Assembly (NCBI GenBank): GCA_031761405.1
Contig: JASEVX010000005.1
Coordinates: forward strand, 34,476,869-34,540,868
Reading direction: 5' to 3'
From: Serripes groenlandicus
Lineage: Eukaryota > Mollusca > Bivalvia > Cardiida > Cardiidae
DNA: 64,000 nt
In this document: positions 35,161 through 46,351 of the stretch, piece after piece
How positions within the stretch are numbered: position 1 is the first letter of the stretch
Layout of the letters: every line of letters begins with the position of its first letter
The notes under the pieces: generated by a model
Seen by the model: the letters and a program-made list of their open reading frames with translations, nothing else
What the model was told of the DNA's origin: nothing
The model's database searches: none
Position numbers and translations under genes: made by a program

Positions 35161-36450
35161 GTTAGGAATAACATTGCGTTCCACTGACAAAGAAGTGCAT
35201 GAGATGTAAACAACCTCGGCAATATGCCACTAGTAACCTATATGAATACTGATGAGGAATTCACATAGCTATTATACCGATTATTGTAACACCATTCCTT
35301 ATTCCAAATCTGTTTTTGTTTACGTCAAAAAAAAGTCTTCGCTTTACGCCCTCAGTGTAATATGATTTTATCGATTCTGATCTTCTCTAATCTTGTATTT
35401 TCCCGCATCTTTTACAGGCATCCACAGAGGAATTGTGGAAATGATGCGTCTGTAAGATATCTTTCCAAAAGCAGACATCTTTGTAACAAGCTCAACGGTA
35501 AATTTTAAAACGCGTTAACAATTTCTCTAGATACTACTTCCAGTCATCGGAAATTTAGCTGAATTGAATATGCCACGAATATTATGTTATCATGTTTATT
35601 ATGAGAACCGAATAGCTACAAACTAATTTAGAAAAAAACGTTTATATTTTCCCAAAAATAGTCTATAATCAGTTTTGTCAATCAAGAGACATCTTGATTA
35701 TTTTGATTTGTTATCATACAAATATATGTATTTGGTGTAAATATAAACAATTTAGATGGCCTATACAATAAATGAACCCGATTCCATTTTGTAATTTGTT
35801 ATAATAAGCTAGAGCCAGGTCAGGGGAGAAAGTGTCTTGTTTCATATGCGACATTTGAAAATAATATAGCACGGCATCTAATCAGAGCCAGTATTCAACA
35901 GTTATTCTAAATGTCATTACAATTCTAAATAATTAAAGTAACACATGCTATACCTGGCTGAAACAATCAGAAAATGTGTTATTTTGAAATTTAGAATATT
36001 CCACAATTAACAATGGCTCGGCAACACGGGGCCGGAATTTTGTATAAGATTACATGGTACAGCCGCTGTAATTGATAGCTTACAACGATTTAACGCAACA
36101 AGTTATTCGATTATCGGAAGAGTTATTATTTTACATCCAAATTATAACATAAACCTGCACAAGTAGACTTATAGATAAAATACAAAATACTACGTTTGGA
36201 ACTTACAACCTTGAATGTCCATTTTTCTTGCTTGGTTGACCTTCTCTGCATCCCGTAGGGATTGTATTCGTGCAAGTTAAGTGAATATCGAAAATGCATA
36301 ACTAATTACGAGACAATTTATAATTACCTCCGTTAAACATTTCTCAGGGGTATTGTCTATCATTACAGTCAATTTTAAAAAACATAAACATTATTGGAAT
36401 AAGAACAAACTTAAGTTCATGATATGCGAAAATGGACGTCAGACTAATTA

Positions 36451-36969
36451 TGATTTTTATTTATATAAAACAAAGATTGATCTTTTTAAAACATTTAAGT
36501 AATTAGGATTAAACTTATTTGATCAAATTCTGAAAATACTTAAGGTAGAATTGTGATCGGTAAAGAGGCGATGCAGAAGTGCATATATAAATATTTATAT
36601 AACAAAAAGTAATGATGCATCAGGCCAAAATGAAATATTTCCAAAATCAAATATTATTATTGGTCTTATGAACATTAATTGACCACAACTCCGAATATAT
36701 CACTCGGTCCACATTATACTTTTTTAATTATCATAATACCCAATAGAAATACGGAAGTCCTACCAGGAACATTCATGACAGTACAGTGTATCACTCGGTA
36801 CACATTATACCATTTTAGTTATCACAATACCCAATAGCTCTACGAAAATCCTACCAGGAACATTCATGACAGTACAATGTATTCCTACTTATTGACTGTA
36901 CTGAACCAACGGATGCATTCAGAGTATGCAATCTATTAATACAAGCTATTAATGTTTGAATTTTCAAAA
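36451..36969. other. AT-rich sequence with one tandem duplication
   Basis: Contains a 91-bp tandem duplication (36698-36880; TATCACTCGG at 36698 and 36789, ending CATTCATGACAGTACA). Nothing else recognised. Confidence 0.6.
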
Positions 36970-37798
36970 CAGAGGGCAAGCGTGGCCCTGAATCGATCAC
37001 CTGAGTGATAGCTAAGAAGCATATGTGTAATCGCTAATATCGGAGAAAATGTAATGTATAGCGTGAATGAAACTGCTATAAGTGGACACTGTTCATAAAA
37101 CTTATCATTAAAGGATATTTGTGATGATATTAAATATTTGAACACTTCGTAAGAGAACCACAAAAGTATCTTTCCCGTGAAGTTTGGTTGATATCAGTGC
37201 AATGGTTTGGGAGGAAAATTTTGTTTAAGCTGGAAGCTCAATTTATCCCTTTTCTGATGCAGCATGGCAGCTATCTTCTCAAACCAATCATTGTGGCTTG
37301 AACAAATTACAAATGTATCAGACACAAACTTGAATAGAAAAGGAACTATTTTGTAATTTTGCCCCTTTTCTGAATCCGTCTGGCTGCCATGTTTTTCAAC
37401 CAATCAATACGGCATAAGCAGATATTGTAAAAAGTCACTTAAGGAACAATTAAACTAAATTATCTTGGTAACTGACAAGCGGATTCAGAGAAGAAGAATT
37501 TTACAGTTTAGGCATATTTACTCACTTCCTGCTACCGCAGAGACAAAAGTTGTGTTTATAATTTATATCTTTGAACAAAGAAACATTCCTGTGAAGGTTT
37601 GTTAGAATAACTTCCCAGTGGATTAGGAAAAGATATGATATGTCTTTCAAGTCGCTTGTGGAACAAATAAGCACTTCCATAAGAATAAAGTTTTAAAATG
37701 TTGTCATTTTGTACTTTTCTGATGCCGCCTTGCTCATTTTTAGCTCACCTATGCACGAAGTGCAAGGTGAGCTTTTGTGATCACTGAATGTCCGGCGT

Positions 37799-37833
<35 letters not shown>

Positions 37834-39620
37834 TGTCCGTCCGTCCGTCCGTCCGTCCGTCCGTCTGTTAACAATTTCCTACAAATGACTTCTTCTACTA
37901 ATAGACAGATTTCAAAATAACTTCACAGGAATGGTCCTTAGGTGGTCCCCTTTCAAAGTTGTTCAAATAATTAAATTCCAAGTAGAACTTTGGCTGTTGC
38001 GTTATCAGAAAAGGGGAAAATTGCCAAATCTTAAAAAATCTTCTTGTCCAAATGTGCTGGCCCGATTTGAAAATTATTTTGCACAAATGTTCCTTATGGC
38101 ACCCTCTACCAAGATTGTTCAAATATTTCCGATCCGTTGAAAAACATGGCCGCAAGGGGGCGGGGCTTGTTTTCCTTATATGTGCATTGTTAAAACTTTA
38201 AAAAATCTTTCAAAGTTGTTCAACGAATTTCATTCCAAGTAGAACTTCGGTTGCTGCAGCATCAGAAAAGGGGGAAATTGCCAAATCTTAAAAAATCTTC
38301 TTGTTCATAAGTGTTGGCCCGATTCAAAGATTATTTTGCACAAATGTTCCTTGGGGCACCCCCTACCAAGCCTGTTCAAATATTTCCGATCCGTTGAAAA
38401 ACATGGCCGCAAGGGGGTTGGGCTTTTTTTCCCCTTATATGTGCATTGTTAAAACTTTAAAAATCTTCTTGTCCAAAAGTACTGGCCAGATTTCAAAATA
38501 ACTTCACAGAAATGGTCCTAAGGTGGTTCTCTTTCAATGTTGTTCAAAGCATTTAATTCCAAGTAGAACTTTGGTTGCTGCGGCATTAGAAAAGGGGAAA
38601 ATTGCCAAATCTTAAAAAAACTTCTTGTCCAAAAGTGCTGGCCCGATTTAAAAATTAATTTGCACAACATTTATGTTCCTAAGGGCACCCTCTATGAAGA
38701 TTGTTTAATTATTTCCGATCCGTTGAAAAACATGGCCGCAACGGGGCGGGGCTCGTTTTCCTTATATGTACATTGCTAAAACTTTAAAAATCTTCTTGTC
38801 CAAAAGTACTAGCCAGATTTCAAAATTACTTCACAGGATGGTCCTTAGGTGGTCCCCTTTCAAAATTATTCAAAGAATTTAATTTCAAGTAGAACTTTGG
38901 TGGCTGCGGCATCAGAAAAGGGGAAAATTGCCAAATCTTAAAAAATCTTCTTGTCCAAAAGTGCTGGCTCAATTTGACAATTATAAAATCTACATGCTTC
39001 ATATTATGAATCCTATAGATCAGGTGAGCGATCCAGGGCCATCATGGCCCTCTTGTTTTTGTTTCAACCAGCTGATATGGCTTGAACAATTTTCGTAGAG
39101 AATCTCTGAAGAAACTTGTCTACTAAATAACTGAAATAGGACAAGAATTTAAAATATTGGGCATTTTACTCCCTTTCTCAGATATCGCACAAACAAGAGT
39201 TCTATACATATCTTTGAAAGTTTGAACATAATTGAGAAAGAGACCGCCAAAAGAATAATTCTTGTTTATGACCAGTGGATAAGGATGAGATGTTATTTGA
39301 AGCTAAACGTTCGATATTACCTATTTTAGATGCCACCTGGTGTATACGCCTTATAACCAATCAATAAGACTTAAAACATGTAGAGGGTCACTGAATGAAC
39401 AGTTCTGTAAACTAATATTGAAATCAGACTGTAACATTTTGTCATTTTGCCTCTTTTCTTATACCGCCGGATTGCCGTGTTTAACAACCAATACGTATAA
39501 TTATATGTGTAGAGAGTTATCCAATGATAACATGATACCACATTATATTGGTATCAGACAAGCTTATTCAGAGAAGAATATTTTTAAAAAAATTGGCAAA
39601 TTCTACCATTTCTGATGCCG
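36970..39620 (+). mobile_element. Helitron-like element with repeat core, host of another
   Basis: Begins CAGAGGGCAAGCGTGGCCCT (a pairing AGGGC...GCCCT), then ATCGATCACCTGAGTGAT. The interior is built from loose repeats of a phrase such as GCTGCCATGTTTTTCAACCA...ATACGGC (37390, 39060, 39470). A second Helitron-like element (37740-39055) sits inside one of these repeats. I cannot see the 3' end clearly; it may stop near a MITE fragment at 39650. Confidence 0.45.
37740..39055 (-). mobile_element. Helitron-like element, AGCTCACC type, repeat core
   Basis: Minus strand: starts CAAGAGGGCCATGATGGCCC (palindrome), then TCGCTCACCTGATC. It ends with GCTCACCTTGCACTTCGTGC...GGTGAGCTAA, a hairpin closing on CTAA. 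The core has about four copies of a roughly 300-bp unit containing CATGGCCGCAAGGGGG and CTTCTTGTCCAAAAGTACTGG. Next to the 3' end is a (GTC)n and (GTCC)n tract (37797-37865). Confidence 0.75.
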
Positions 39621-39649
39621 CAGTGTGTTCTCGGTAGAAAAAACATATA

Positions 39650-39900
39650 CCGCACAATTTCTTTATTTGCCACAAGATTTCCCTAATTCTTCTGCTGCAG
39701 AGGCGTCAGAGAGTCTGTATGTATGTAAGTTTTGATACATCAGGTTAATTTTTCTGAATATTTCAGAATAGCATAGAAAACATTGTGGCAAAAGGAGATA
39801 TTGCTCTTTATGTCTCCTTTTGCGACATTGCTTTCAAAAGATTTCTGCAGCAAAAACATCTGCAATTGGAATACACTTATATATGATATTTACACATTCA
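39650..39900. mobile_element. T1 MITE fragments
   Basis: Two partial pieces: TTCTGCTGCAGAGGCGTCAGAGAG near 39690-39715, and GAAAACATTGTGGCAAAAGG with its inverse at 39777-39840. Confidence 0.55.
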
Positions 39901-40029
39901 TAGACTTGTTATTTTATTGCGTTACCTAGAACAAGTGGAATTTGTTGGCGTACTGATATGATAGAAATGATGTTCGCACCACGTGACCTCAAAATATCAT
40001 TTGTAACTTTGGTAGCATTTAAATATTGA

Positions 40030-40075
40030 ATAGAGTTGAAAATATTGTGGCAGAAGGATAAGCATTATTTCTTTG
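40030..40075. mobile_element. T1 MITE fragment
   Basis: AATAGAGTTGAAAATATTGTGGCAGAAGG matches the inner arm of T1; the rest is lost. Confidence 0.45.
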
Positions 40076-40123
40076 CCTAGGACCGGTTATCACACAGTGA
40101 TCAAAGGCAAGTGTACTGTTTCC

Positions 40124-40337
40124 TTAACCCTTTCCCAAATACAACAATTCTGCAGCAGACGACTTTGAAATCATCTGGGGGGAAATATGGAATATCTCTA
40201 TAAATGAAAGTTGAAAATATTGTGGCAGAAGGATAAAATGGCTTGTTTTTAGCAATTTCCTTTTTTTTGCCGTAATGTTTTTAATAAGTTGTCTGCTGCA
40301 GATATGTCAGAAAGCGTCTATATAGGGGAAAGGGTTA
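40124..40337 (+). mobile_element. T1 MITE copy with TTAA ends
   Basis: TTAACCCTTTCCC to GGGGAAAGGGTTAA, with CTGCAGCAGACGAC and TTGTCTGCTGCAG arms. Confidence 0.93.
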
Positions 40338-40624
40338 AAATAACCGAACTTCATTTAAAAACTGCGAAAAACTCAAAACAACAAAGAGGCAAATTTCACC
40401 AATCTGACATCTGCGGACTACCATTTTCTAGAAAGGTTTCTGTTATCGTTTTGTATTCTGGACAGGTTTGACGGATATTGAATACGAATGAGCGGATTAA
40501 TGTCGTCAAGATGAACACTTCTCTTTTAGTGTTCATTTTACACGACCTGTTGAGTAATTGGGTAGTAACTTTAAAACTGTTTTAACAATATTTCTGTTAT
40601 ATCCCGGCGATCAAGTGTTTCAAT

Positions 40625-40929
40625 CCGAGCCACGGCGGCTAAGTCGGTAGCGACGCGGGCTGTCAATCCAGGGGTTGTGAGTTCGAATCCCAACTCAGGC
40701 AACATTCTTTCCGTCGTTTGACAAAATCACTGTGACAAGCGTCATTCGTCTTTCACCAATGGGCTAACAGTCTATGTGGAAAAGCAACCAGTTGCTTATA
40801 AATGATGATGTGTGGAGAACTGGTGTGTGAGAAAGCTAGGAAACACATGAATAGGTGAACTGGCCGCCGTAATATGACTGAAAGATTGTTGAAAACGACG
40901 TTAAGCCCCAATCAATCAATCATTCAATT
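40625..40929 (+). mobile_element. tRNA-derived SINE, family S1, full length
   Basis: The head has an A box (GGCTAAGTCGGTAGCG) and a B box (GTGAGTTCGAATCCC), spaced as in a tRNA gene. The body is AATGGGCTAACAGTCTATGT...GTTGAAAACGACGTTAA, ending in an (ATCA)n tail. Pol III would transcribe it from the internal boxes, and LINE machinery would mobilise it. Other copies: 24316, 41627, 62490. Confidence 0.85.
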
Positions 40930-41626
40930 ATTTCAAGACTTCATTACATAAGTACCATACGCAAGATAATCCCCGGATGTAAGACGATTCAAGGTGGTCG
41001 CGGTGGATTGTGTCAGTCATGAACAGGAATGAATGGCCAAGTCTGGATTCGAAATGACGGCCATCATATCATGACTGTCATACACAACTCTAAATATGTT
41101 TGTTGTTGATACTTTGCGAATCTTTATTCCCTTTTCTGATATATACATGTATGGTATGATGCTTAAATGTAGTCTACTTTGAAAATATTAATGAAAGATA
41201 TTTAAAAAAATATAGCATTAACATTGAGTTGCATAATTGAACACTAGGCGATAAAAGGAGAACATGTTCGTTTTGAGCAATGTTTTCCCACAATGGTTTA
41301 TACAAAGAGACAGAAAATGTATTTAGGCTTAAATAAATTAACGGCGCCAATATTTCCGAAATATTACTTCTGTTTTTGTCTTATACTGAATTGATAGGAT
41401 ACAAAGAGCAAGGGCCAGATTTTGCTGTATAAAACATTGAATTAGTCTTGGATTATACGTGGCAGTCTAATTTAGGCACGGCCTCTCTGTAAGAAAAACA
41501 CCTAATTAAACGCAGGAGCCATATGAGGCAGTAGTCTGTTGAACAGTGGATTGAATGATTTATGAGGTTGTTATTTATCACCGGGAATTGAACTTAGAAG
41601 ACCACTTCTCAATTGCAGATATTACT
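40930..41626. other. non-coding stretch, one MITE remnant
   Basis: A faint T1 centre is at about 41248-41300 (AAAAGGAGAACATGTTCGTTTTGAGCAATG). No gene. Confidence 0.4.
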
Positions 41627-41896
41627 TTGATTGATTAATTGATTGATTGATTGATTGGGGTTTAACTCCGTTTTCAACAATTATTCGTCACGGCAACCAG
41701 TTCACCTACCCATGTGTTTCCTGGTTTTCTCAAACCAGTACCCATTACTCCGCAAAACAGTCTTTCCAAGCAACGAATGACGCTTGTCGCATTGACTTCT
41801 ATCAAACGTCATAAAGAATGTTGGCCGGGCTGGGGATCGAATTCACAACCCTTAGATGGACAGCCCGCGTCGCTACCGACCGAGCAATCGGGGCTA
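41627..41896 (-). mobile_element. tRNA-derived SINE, family S1
   Basis: Inverse copy of the 40625 element: (TTGA)n tail first, then CCAGTTCACCTACCCATGTGT; the B box is GGGTTGTGAATTCGATCCCC on the minus strand, and the A box lies by GCTCGGTCGGTAGCGACGC. Confidence 0.82.
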
Positions 41897-42126
41897 TTAC
41901 GGATTGATATTACAAAACTTATCGATATGTACGGTGCATGCATTCAAACATTCCCATATATAACCGAATGTGCAGGAGAACTTTTAAAAAGTATGGTATT
42001 ATCTCAAATTAAAAGTGTATTTACTTTAGAGATCTCAATCGTCTGATCCCTTATAAGCCGCGTCAGATTGTGGGTCTTGATATATGTGCGAACTGATGAC
42101 ATATACATGTATATCCAGAGTTTATC

Positions 42127-42325
42127 CAATTCCCAAATTTAAACGCTTTCTAACGCCTCTACAGCAACAGATTACTTTTGAAAAGATTGTGGCAAAAGAA
42201 GAAATTCCTCATGATGAGCAATTTCTCCTTTTGTCACAATGTTTTCAATTCTATAGAATTATATTACTTTTATTTACACATGGTTTTTATTTATATTTTA
42301 AAATCGTCCGCAGGTTAAGGGTTAA
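42127..42325 (-). mobile_element. T1 MITE copy
   Basis: Hairpin GAAATTCCTCATGATGAGCAATTTC between GTGGCAAAAG and CTTTTGTCACAATG; ends GGGTTAA. The left end has decayed. Confidence 0.78.
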
Positions 42326-42392
42326 ACGTCCACTTATGTATAAGTGCCCCCTGACCCTACCCTCCTTGAGTTCGTCGTGAACTACGCCATTA

Positions 42393-42535
42393 AGAATAGA
42401 CCATTAGATTATATATAGAATAGACCCATAACTTATATATAGAATAGACCCATAACCTATATATAGAAAATAGACCCATAACTTATATATAGAATAGACC
42501 CATAACTTATATATAGAATATACCCATAACTTCTT
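42393..42535. repeat. 24-bp minisatellite
   Basis: About five to six copies of ATAGACCCATAACTTATATA+TAGA. Confidence 0.9.
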
Positions 42536-42612
42536 ACACAAACAATGTAATTGGGCCATTTCATGGAGAAATGTGCTTTTGTGGGGCGTTGTTCATAAGA
42601 GATGATGGTTTA

Positions 42613-42880
42613 AGGAACCGCCTCAGTGGTGTAGTGGAAGAGCGTCCGTCTCGGTGCGGGAGGTCGCGGGTACGATCCCCGGCCGGGTCATACCAAATAC
42701 TTTAAAAATGGAAGTATGTGCTTTCCCTCAGGATTGTGGAGTTAGCATTACGACTAACACGCTGGTGCCAGGATGAAAGTACCAGTAGTACTGGTAACTT
42801 ACCCAGGAAAACGTCATGATATAACTGGAACAAAAAGATGAAAGCGGCGTAAAACCCCACACAAACAAAACAAACAAATC
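42613..42880 (+). mobile_element. tRNA-derived SINE, family S2, full length
   Basis: The head CCGCCTCAGTGGTGTAGTGG (A box) with B box GGGTACGATCCCCGG would fold as a tRNA-like 73-mer. The body has GGAGTTAGCATTACGACTAA, and the 3' end is a CAAACAAAACAAAC tail. No stand-alone tRNA gene is called because of the SINE body and tail. Confidence 0.8.
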
Positions 42881-43495
42881 AAAACATTTTACATTATTCG
42901 TCTTCAACTGACCCTGTCAATGCAACAAGGTACCAGTTGTCAATAACGAATAGTGTAGGTTCAAATAAGCCTGTGCATACAATCAGTTTTATCAAAATCT
43001 TCATAACTTATCAGAAGCTTTAACAATTTATACAGATGTTTTAAAGTTATTTGCGAAAAAATGAATTTCGAGTTCAGACTGTGTGGATGCGAAGACTGGT
43101 TGGATATAAAGTGTTCAGGAAAGCCAGATTGCACCTTTTGTCGTGAACAAACTCAAGAAGACATTGAATATCTATTAAAACTACAACTTCATTTCTGTAC
43201 GAGGGAAATTCCAAATAGATAACCGACTGGAGGGTGTAATTTTCCTCGTACACAATTCCCGGGTGTATTCTCTAGTGTCGTGTTTTTTTCCAAAACGCCG
43301 CCTCCAAATCTAATTTGGTTCGTCTAATAAGACTGGCTTTTGGAAATAAAACCCGGATTTATGCCGCCTTTACTAGAATTACGGCTGGTTTTACGGTTAA
43401 TCAAATACTGAAAATCGCCATTGACCTTTGGTCAATTCTGTCTGTAATTGACATCAATAGTCTACCTAACTATACCGTGTTGATAAATCAAAATA
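42881..43495. other. non-coding stretch without recognised features
   Basis: No gene or repeat recognised. Confidence 0.4.
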
Positions 43496-43612
43496 TTAAC
43501 CCATTCCCACGTGCAGACGATTGTTGACGCATCTCCAGCAGACGACATTTAAAACATTCTGGGAAAATGGGAAAATGCTTATGATGATCACGTTTTCCTT
43601 GTTCCCTCGATG
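43496..43612. mobile_element. truncated T1 MITE
   Basis: Starts TTAACCCATTCCCACG, then CATCTCCAGCAGACGACAT, and a worn hairpin AAAATGCTTATGATGATCACGTTTT. The right arm is missing. Confidence 0.68.
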
Positions 43613-43689
43613 ATTCCTATTCTAATCTAAAGTTAGTTTTCAAATTCGTTCGTAGCAAAACTTGTTTCCATTTTATTTACATTTATTGG

Positions 43690-43757
43690 ACTTACCGTCT
43701 CATTGGCTTAGTGGTAGTAGCGTCCGCCTCAAGTACGGTCGAGTCATACCAAATACT
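43690..43757 (+). mobile_element. SINE S2 head fragment
   Basis: TTGGCTTAGTGGTAGTAGCG (A box), then GGTCGAGTCATACCAAATACT. The body is replaced by the MITE that follows. Confidence 0.55.
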
Positions 43758-43975
43758 TATCCCTTTTCCACAAACAACATTTCTGCAGCAGACGACTTTT
43801 AAATCATATTGACGAAAATTTAAAAAAATGAGGGTTCAGCTATTAAACAGAGTTGAAAACATTGTGGCAAACGGAGAAATTGCTCGTTTTGAGCAATTTC
43901 TCCTTTTGTCACAGTGTTTTCAAAATTCGTCTGTAGCATAAGCGTCATAAAGCTTATGTATGTTTGAAAGGGTTT
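43757..43975 (+). mobile_element. T1 MITE copy
   Basis: Full arms with CTGCAGCAGACGAC and a perfect GAGAAATTGCTCGTTTTGAGCAATTTCTC centre (hairpin). The terminal TTAAs are worn to TTAT and GTTT. Confidence 0.88.
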
Positions 43976-44107
43976 TCAAAATGATATCAATTGCTTCCCT
44001 ACTTGGCGCTATGGGTTGCGTGAATAACAGAATGTATGTTTGAAAGGGTTTACAAAATGATATCAATTGCTTCCCTACTTGGCGCTATGGGTTGCGTGAA
44101 TAACAGA
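43956..44107. repeat. 76-bp tandem duplication overlapping a MITE end
   Basis: ATGTATGTTTGAAAGGGTTT starts at 43956 and 44032. The unit includes the last 20 bp of the T1 copy plus flanking sequence. Confidence 0.93.
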
Positions 44108-44299
44108 ATGTCAGATGCATAGGTGTCGGGATAAATAATACGGGCGTTACAGTTAATTTATCAAGGGAACCCAATGACACAATGAAATACTGCTGAAAGC
44201 GGTGAAAACAATAAAGTTAAAAACAAAATTACAAAAAAAATATATGCTAATATTGAAAAATTTCCCGTTTTGCCAAAATGATTTGTTATTGTTTTAAAA

Positions 44300-44399
44300 A
44301 AGGCTCATATTGAGCAATTTCTCCTTTAGCCACACTGTTTTCAAATGTTTTCGTCTGCTGCTTAGAAGTTATAAAGCGTCTGTATGTGGGAAAGGGTAA
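44300..44399 (+). mobile_element. T1 MITE, right half
   Basis: AGGCTCATATTGAGCAATTT, then CCACACTGTTTTCAAA, CGTCTGCTGCTTAG and GTGGGAAAGGGTAA. Confidence 0.75.
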
Positions 44400-45007
44400 G
44401 AAGCATTACAGCTTCTGTAAAATATTCATGATTCTAACTAAGGTAGTCATTTTGTAAGTAAGTAACTACTTTATTCAAGTGACATTTGTACATGTATAAC
44501 AAAACATACCAATAACACAAAAGAAAAAGGGTAAAGAAACACCATGCCATATGGGTCTGTATGTCATTGTTAGGGAAAAGATCGCCCGGTTTATGGGGCT
44601 GTTCATATTTCCGGAAAAGGTTTATAAGCCGAGATAATTTAAGTCTGTTCCCAAGGTTTCTTATAATGCGATGTGTTCAGGGATCGTCTTAACATTTCCG
44701 GAATTGTCTGCGTTGTAAAATATACCGCGTTTGAACACGAAAACTTGTTAAATCATTGATTTTCACAATTATATTGCAACATACTTTCATAATAAAGACG
44801 CCTATATTAGCTGTAAACCCTAACTATTTCTCTAGACAAACGGTTTTAACGTTTAACTGTAGTATACATTTGTTTCAATTGGGCCTGGTCATACGAAAGG
44901 AAACCCTTTAAGTTTTGCAACCAGCTAAATTCAGCCTTCGCTTCCGAGCCGTCTGATCAGTTGGTTCCCAGTTCTCCATTCAGTTATAGTATTATCTCCT
45001 TCCCTTA

Positions 45008-45008
<1 letters not shown>
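44400..45008. other. non-coding stretch without recognised features
   Basis: No gene. A TTTATTC-rich run near 44470 resembles a retroelement 3' end, but too weakly to call. Confidence 0.35.

Positions 45009-45044
<36 letters not shown>
45009..45044. repeat. poly(C) tract, 36 bases
   Basis: Uninterrupted C36 at the left edge of a T1 MITE whose normal terminus would be TTAACCC. The length may be affected by sequencing of the homopolymer. Confidence 0.9.
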
Positions 45045-45247
45045 TATATACGCATTTAGACGCATATGTAACAGACGGCTTTTGAAAACATTGTGACAAA
45101 AGAAGAAATTACTAATAATGAGCAATTTCTCTTTTTATATCAACACTATTTATTAATTAAGTTTCCATTGATGGAGTTTATTCAAAACTTCGTCAGGATG
45201 CTTTCAAAGTCGTCTGCTGCAGATTTGCTGTAAGTGGCAAAGGGTTA
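45045..45247 (-). mobile_element. T1 MITE lacking its left end
   Basis: GACGCATATGTAACAGACGG, GAAAACATTGTGACAAAAG, then GTCGTCTGCTGCAGATTTGC and CAAAGGGTTA. The outer left arm is replaced by poly(C). Confidence 0.83.
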
Positions 45248-45257
45248 TACAGACACT

Positions 45258-45418
45258 TTCTTACCCCTCTACAGCAAATAACATTCATTTAAAACATCAT
45301 TGTTACAATAGTGCACAAAACGAAATTCTTTAAAATTTCATTTATCGAGATTTTCCAGATTTTTGCTCAGAATACAAAGTCGTCTGCTGCAGATATGTTG
45401 TATATGGGAAAGGGTGTA
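45258..45418 (-). mobile_element. T1 MITE, diverged
   Basis: CTTACCCCTCTACAGCA at the left, GTCGTCTGCTGCAGATATGT and GGGAAAGGGTGTAA at the right. The centre is strongly worn. Confidence 0.65.
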
Positions 45419-45630
45419 AAGCTTCCGTAGAAATGTTAGTAAATGATGGATACACGTAGGCACTTTTATTGTTTTTCTCCTTATAACTTTAAAACCTCCT
45501 CCTAAGTCCGATTTCTACGCGGCTTTAATCAGTTCCCGTCTTAACAGTTTTACAATGTCTGGCATTATAACACATTTGAACCGTTTCCGCATAATATACA
45601 TCTTCAGCAGACGAAGATGCATGCACGTTG

Positions 45631-45845
45631 AGCCGCTTTCCGCACAGGAAGACGCTTTCTGACGTCTTCTGCAGACAACTTTTGAAAACATTATTACAGC
45701 AAAAAGAGATGGCTCATAATGAGCAATTTCTCCTTCCGGCACCGTGTTTTCAATTCTTTTTATCTATTACTTTCATTTTGTCTATAGGTTTTCCGTATTT
45801 TAGGGCAGATGTTTCTAAGTCATCTGCAGATTTGTTGTATCCCCA
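45631..45845 (-). mobile_element. T1 MITE copy
   Basis: GACGTCTTCTGCAGACAACT, TGGCTCATAATGAGCAATTTC hairpin and AAGTCATCTGCAGATTTGTT. Joined directly to a SINE fragment. Confidence 0.75.
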
Positions 45846-45852
45846 TTTGCGG

Positions 45853-46010
45853 CGCTGTGATCATGGTGGAGTGCCCTTGGATAAGGCACATTTCCTAGCC
45901 TAGTACTGGTTCGTTAACCCAGGGATCATGAATAATTGAACTGGCGCCGCGATATAACTGAACTAATGTTGAAAACGGCGTAAACCCCAAATAAACAAAC
46001 ATAAATGTTA
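45853..46010 (+). mobile_element. SINE, family S3, 5'-truncated
   Basis: GGTGGAGTGCCCTTGGATAAGGCAC is followed by a CCTAGTACTGG...CCCAGGGATCATGAAT body and a GTTGAAAACGGCGTAA 3' part with an AAATAAACAAACATAAAT tail. The GTGCCCTTGG-AAGGCAC core resembles the conserved domain shared by many animal SINEs (from memory). Its inverse, with a B box, is at 63469-63651. Confidence 0.65.
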
Positions 46011-46351
46011 CATATGGGGAGGGTTGACATAAAGCAAACGGTTGGACTAAGGCTAGGATAATGTCAATATCGTTAAGGCAATACTTTCACAAAAGAGACA
46101 ACATAAATCTTTCTACATCTCAATTAATTTACGTTGACGGTTAATAAATAGGGGAAATCAGTCCGGCGTCAGGGAGCAATCAGGTTGGTAATTGGAAAAT
46201 GTTAGCCATCTTTATCCAACAGATTCACATCCTATATGCAATGATAAGGACTCAGTCTGTTTTGTAAATAGTAAACACTCAGTTTGTGTAGGATGATTGG
46301 CTACTACTACACGGGCATAGCATTTCAATAATGCATAACGACAACAAAGCT
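46011..46351. other. non-coding stretch without recognised features
   Basis: Nothing recognised. Confidence 0.4.

Larger units (their letters stand above)
25700..36450 (+). repeat. tandem segmental duplication, copy B
   Basis: The second, longer copy of the 9-kb unit described for copy A. The extra length comes from the 41-bp array (30335-33445), HL1 (28818-30092), an unassigned block (about 33690-34255) and a 203-bp insertion (34451-34653). It lacks the copy-A insertions at 19494, 20001, 24250 and 25354. Similarity stops at about 36450. Confidence 0.88.

Noticed and set aside
37797..37865. (GTC)n and (GTCC)n run as a coding trinucleotide repeat
   Set aside because: It lies next to the 3' hairpin of a Helitron-like element, and similar runs occur at the equivalent place in other elements (for example 55184-55225).
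42613..42690. Stand-alone tRNA gene
   Set aside because: A and B boxes are present, but the sequence continues into a SINE body and tail shared with other copies, so it is a SINE head.
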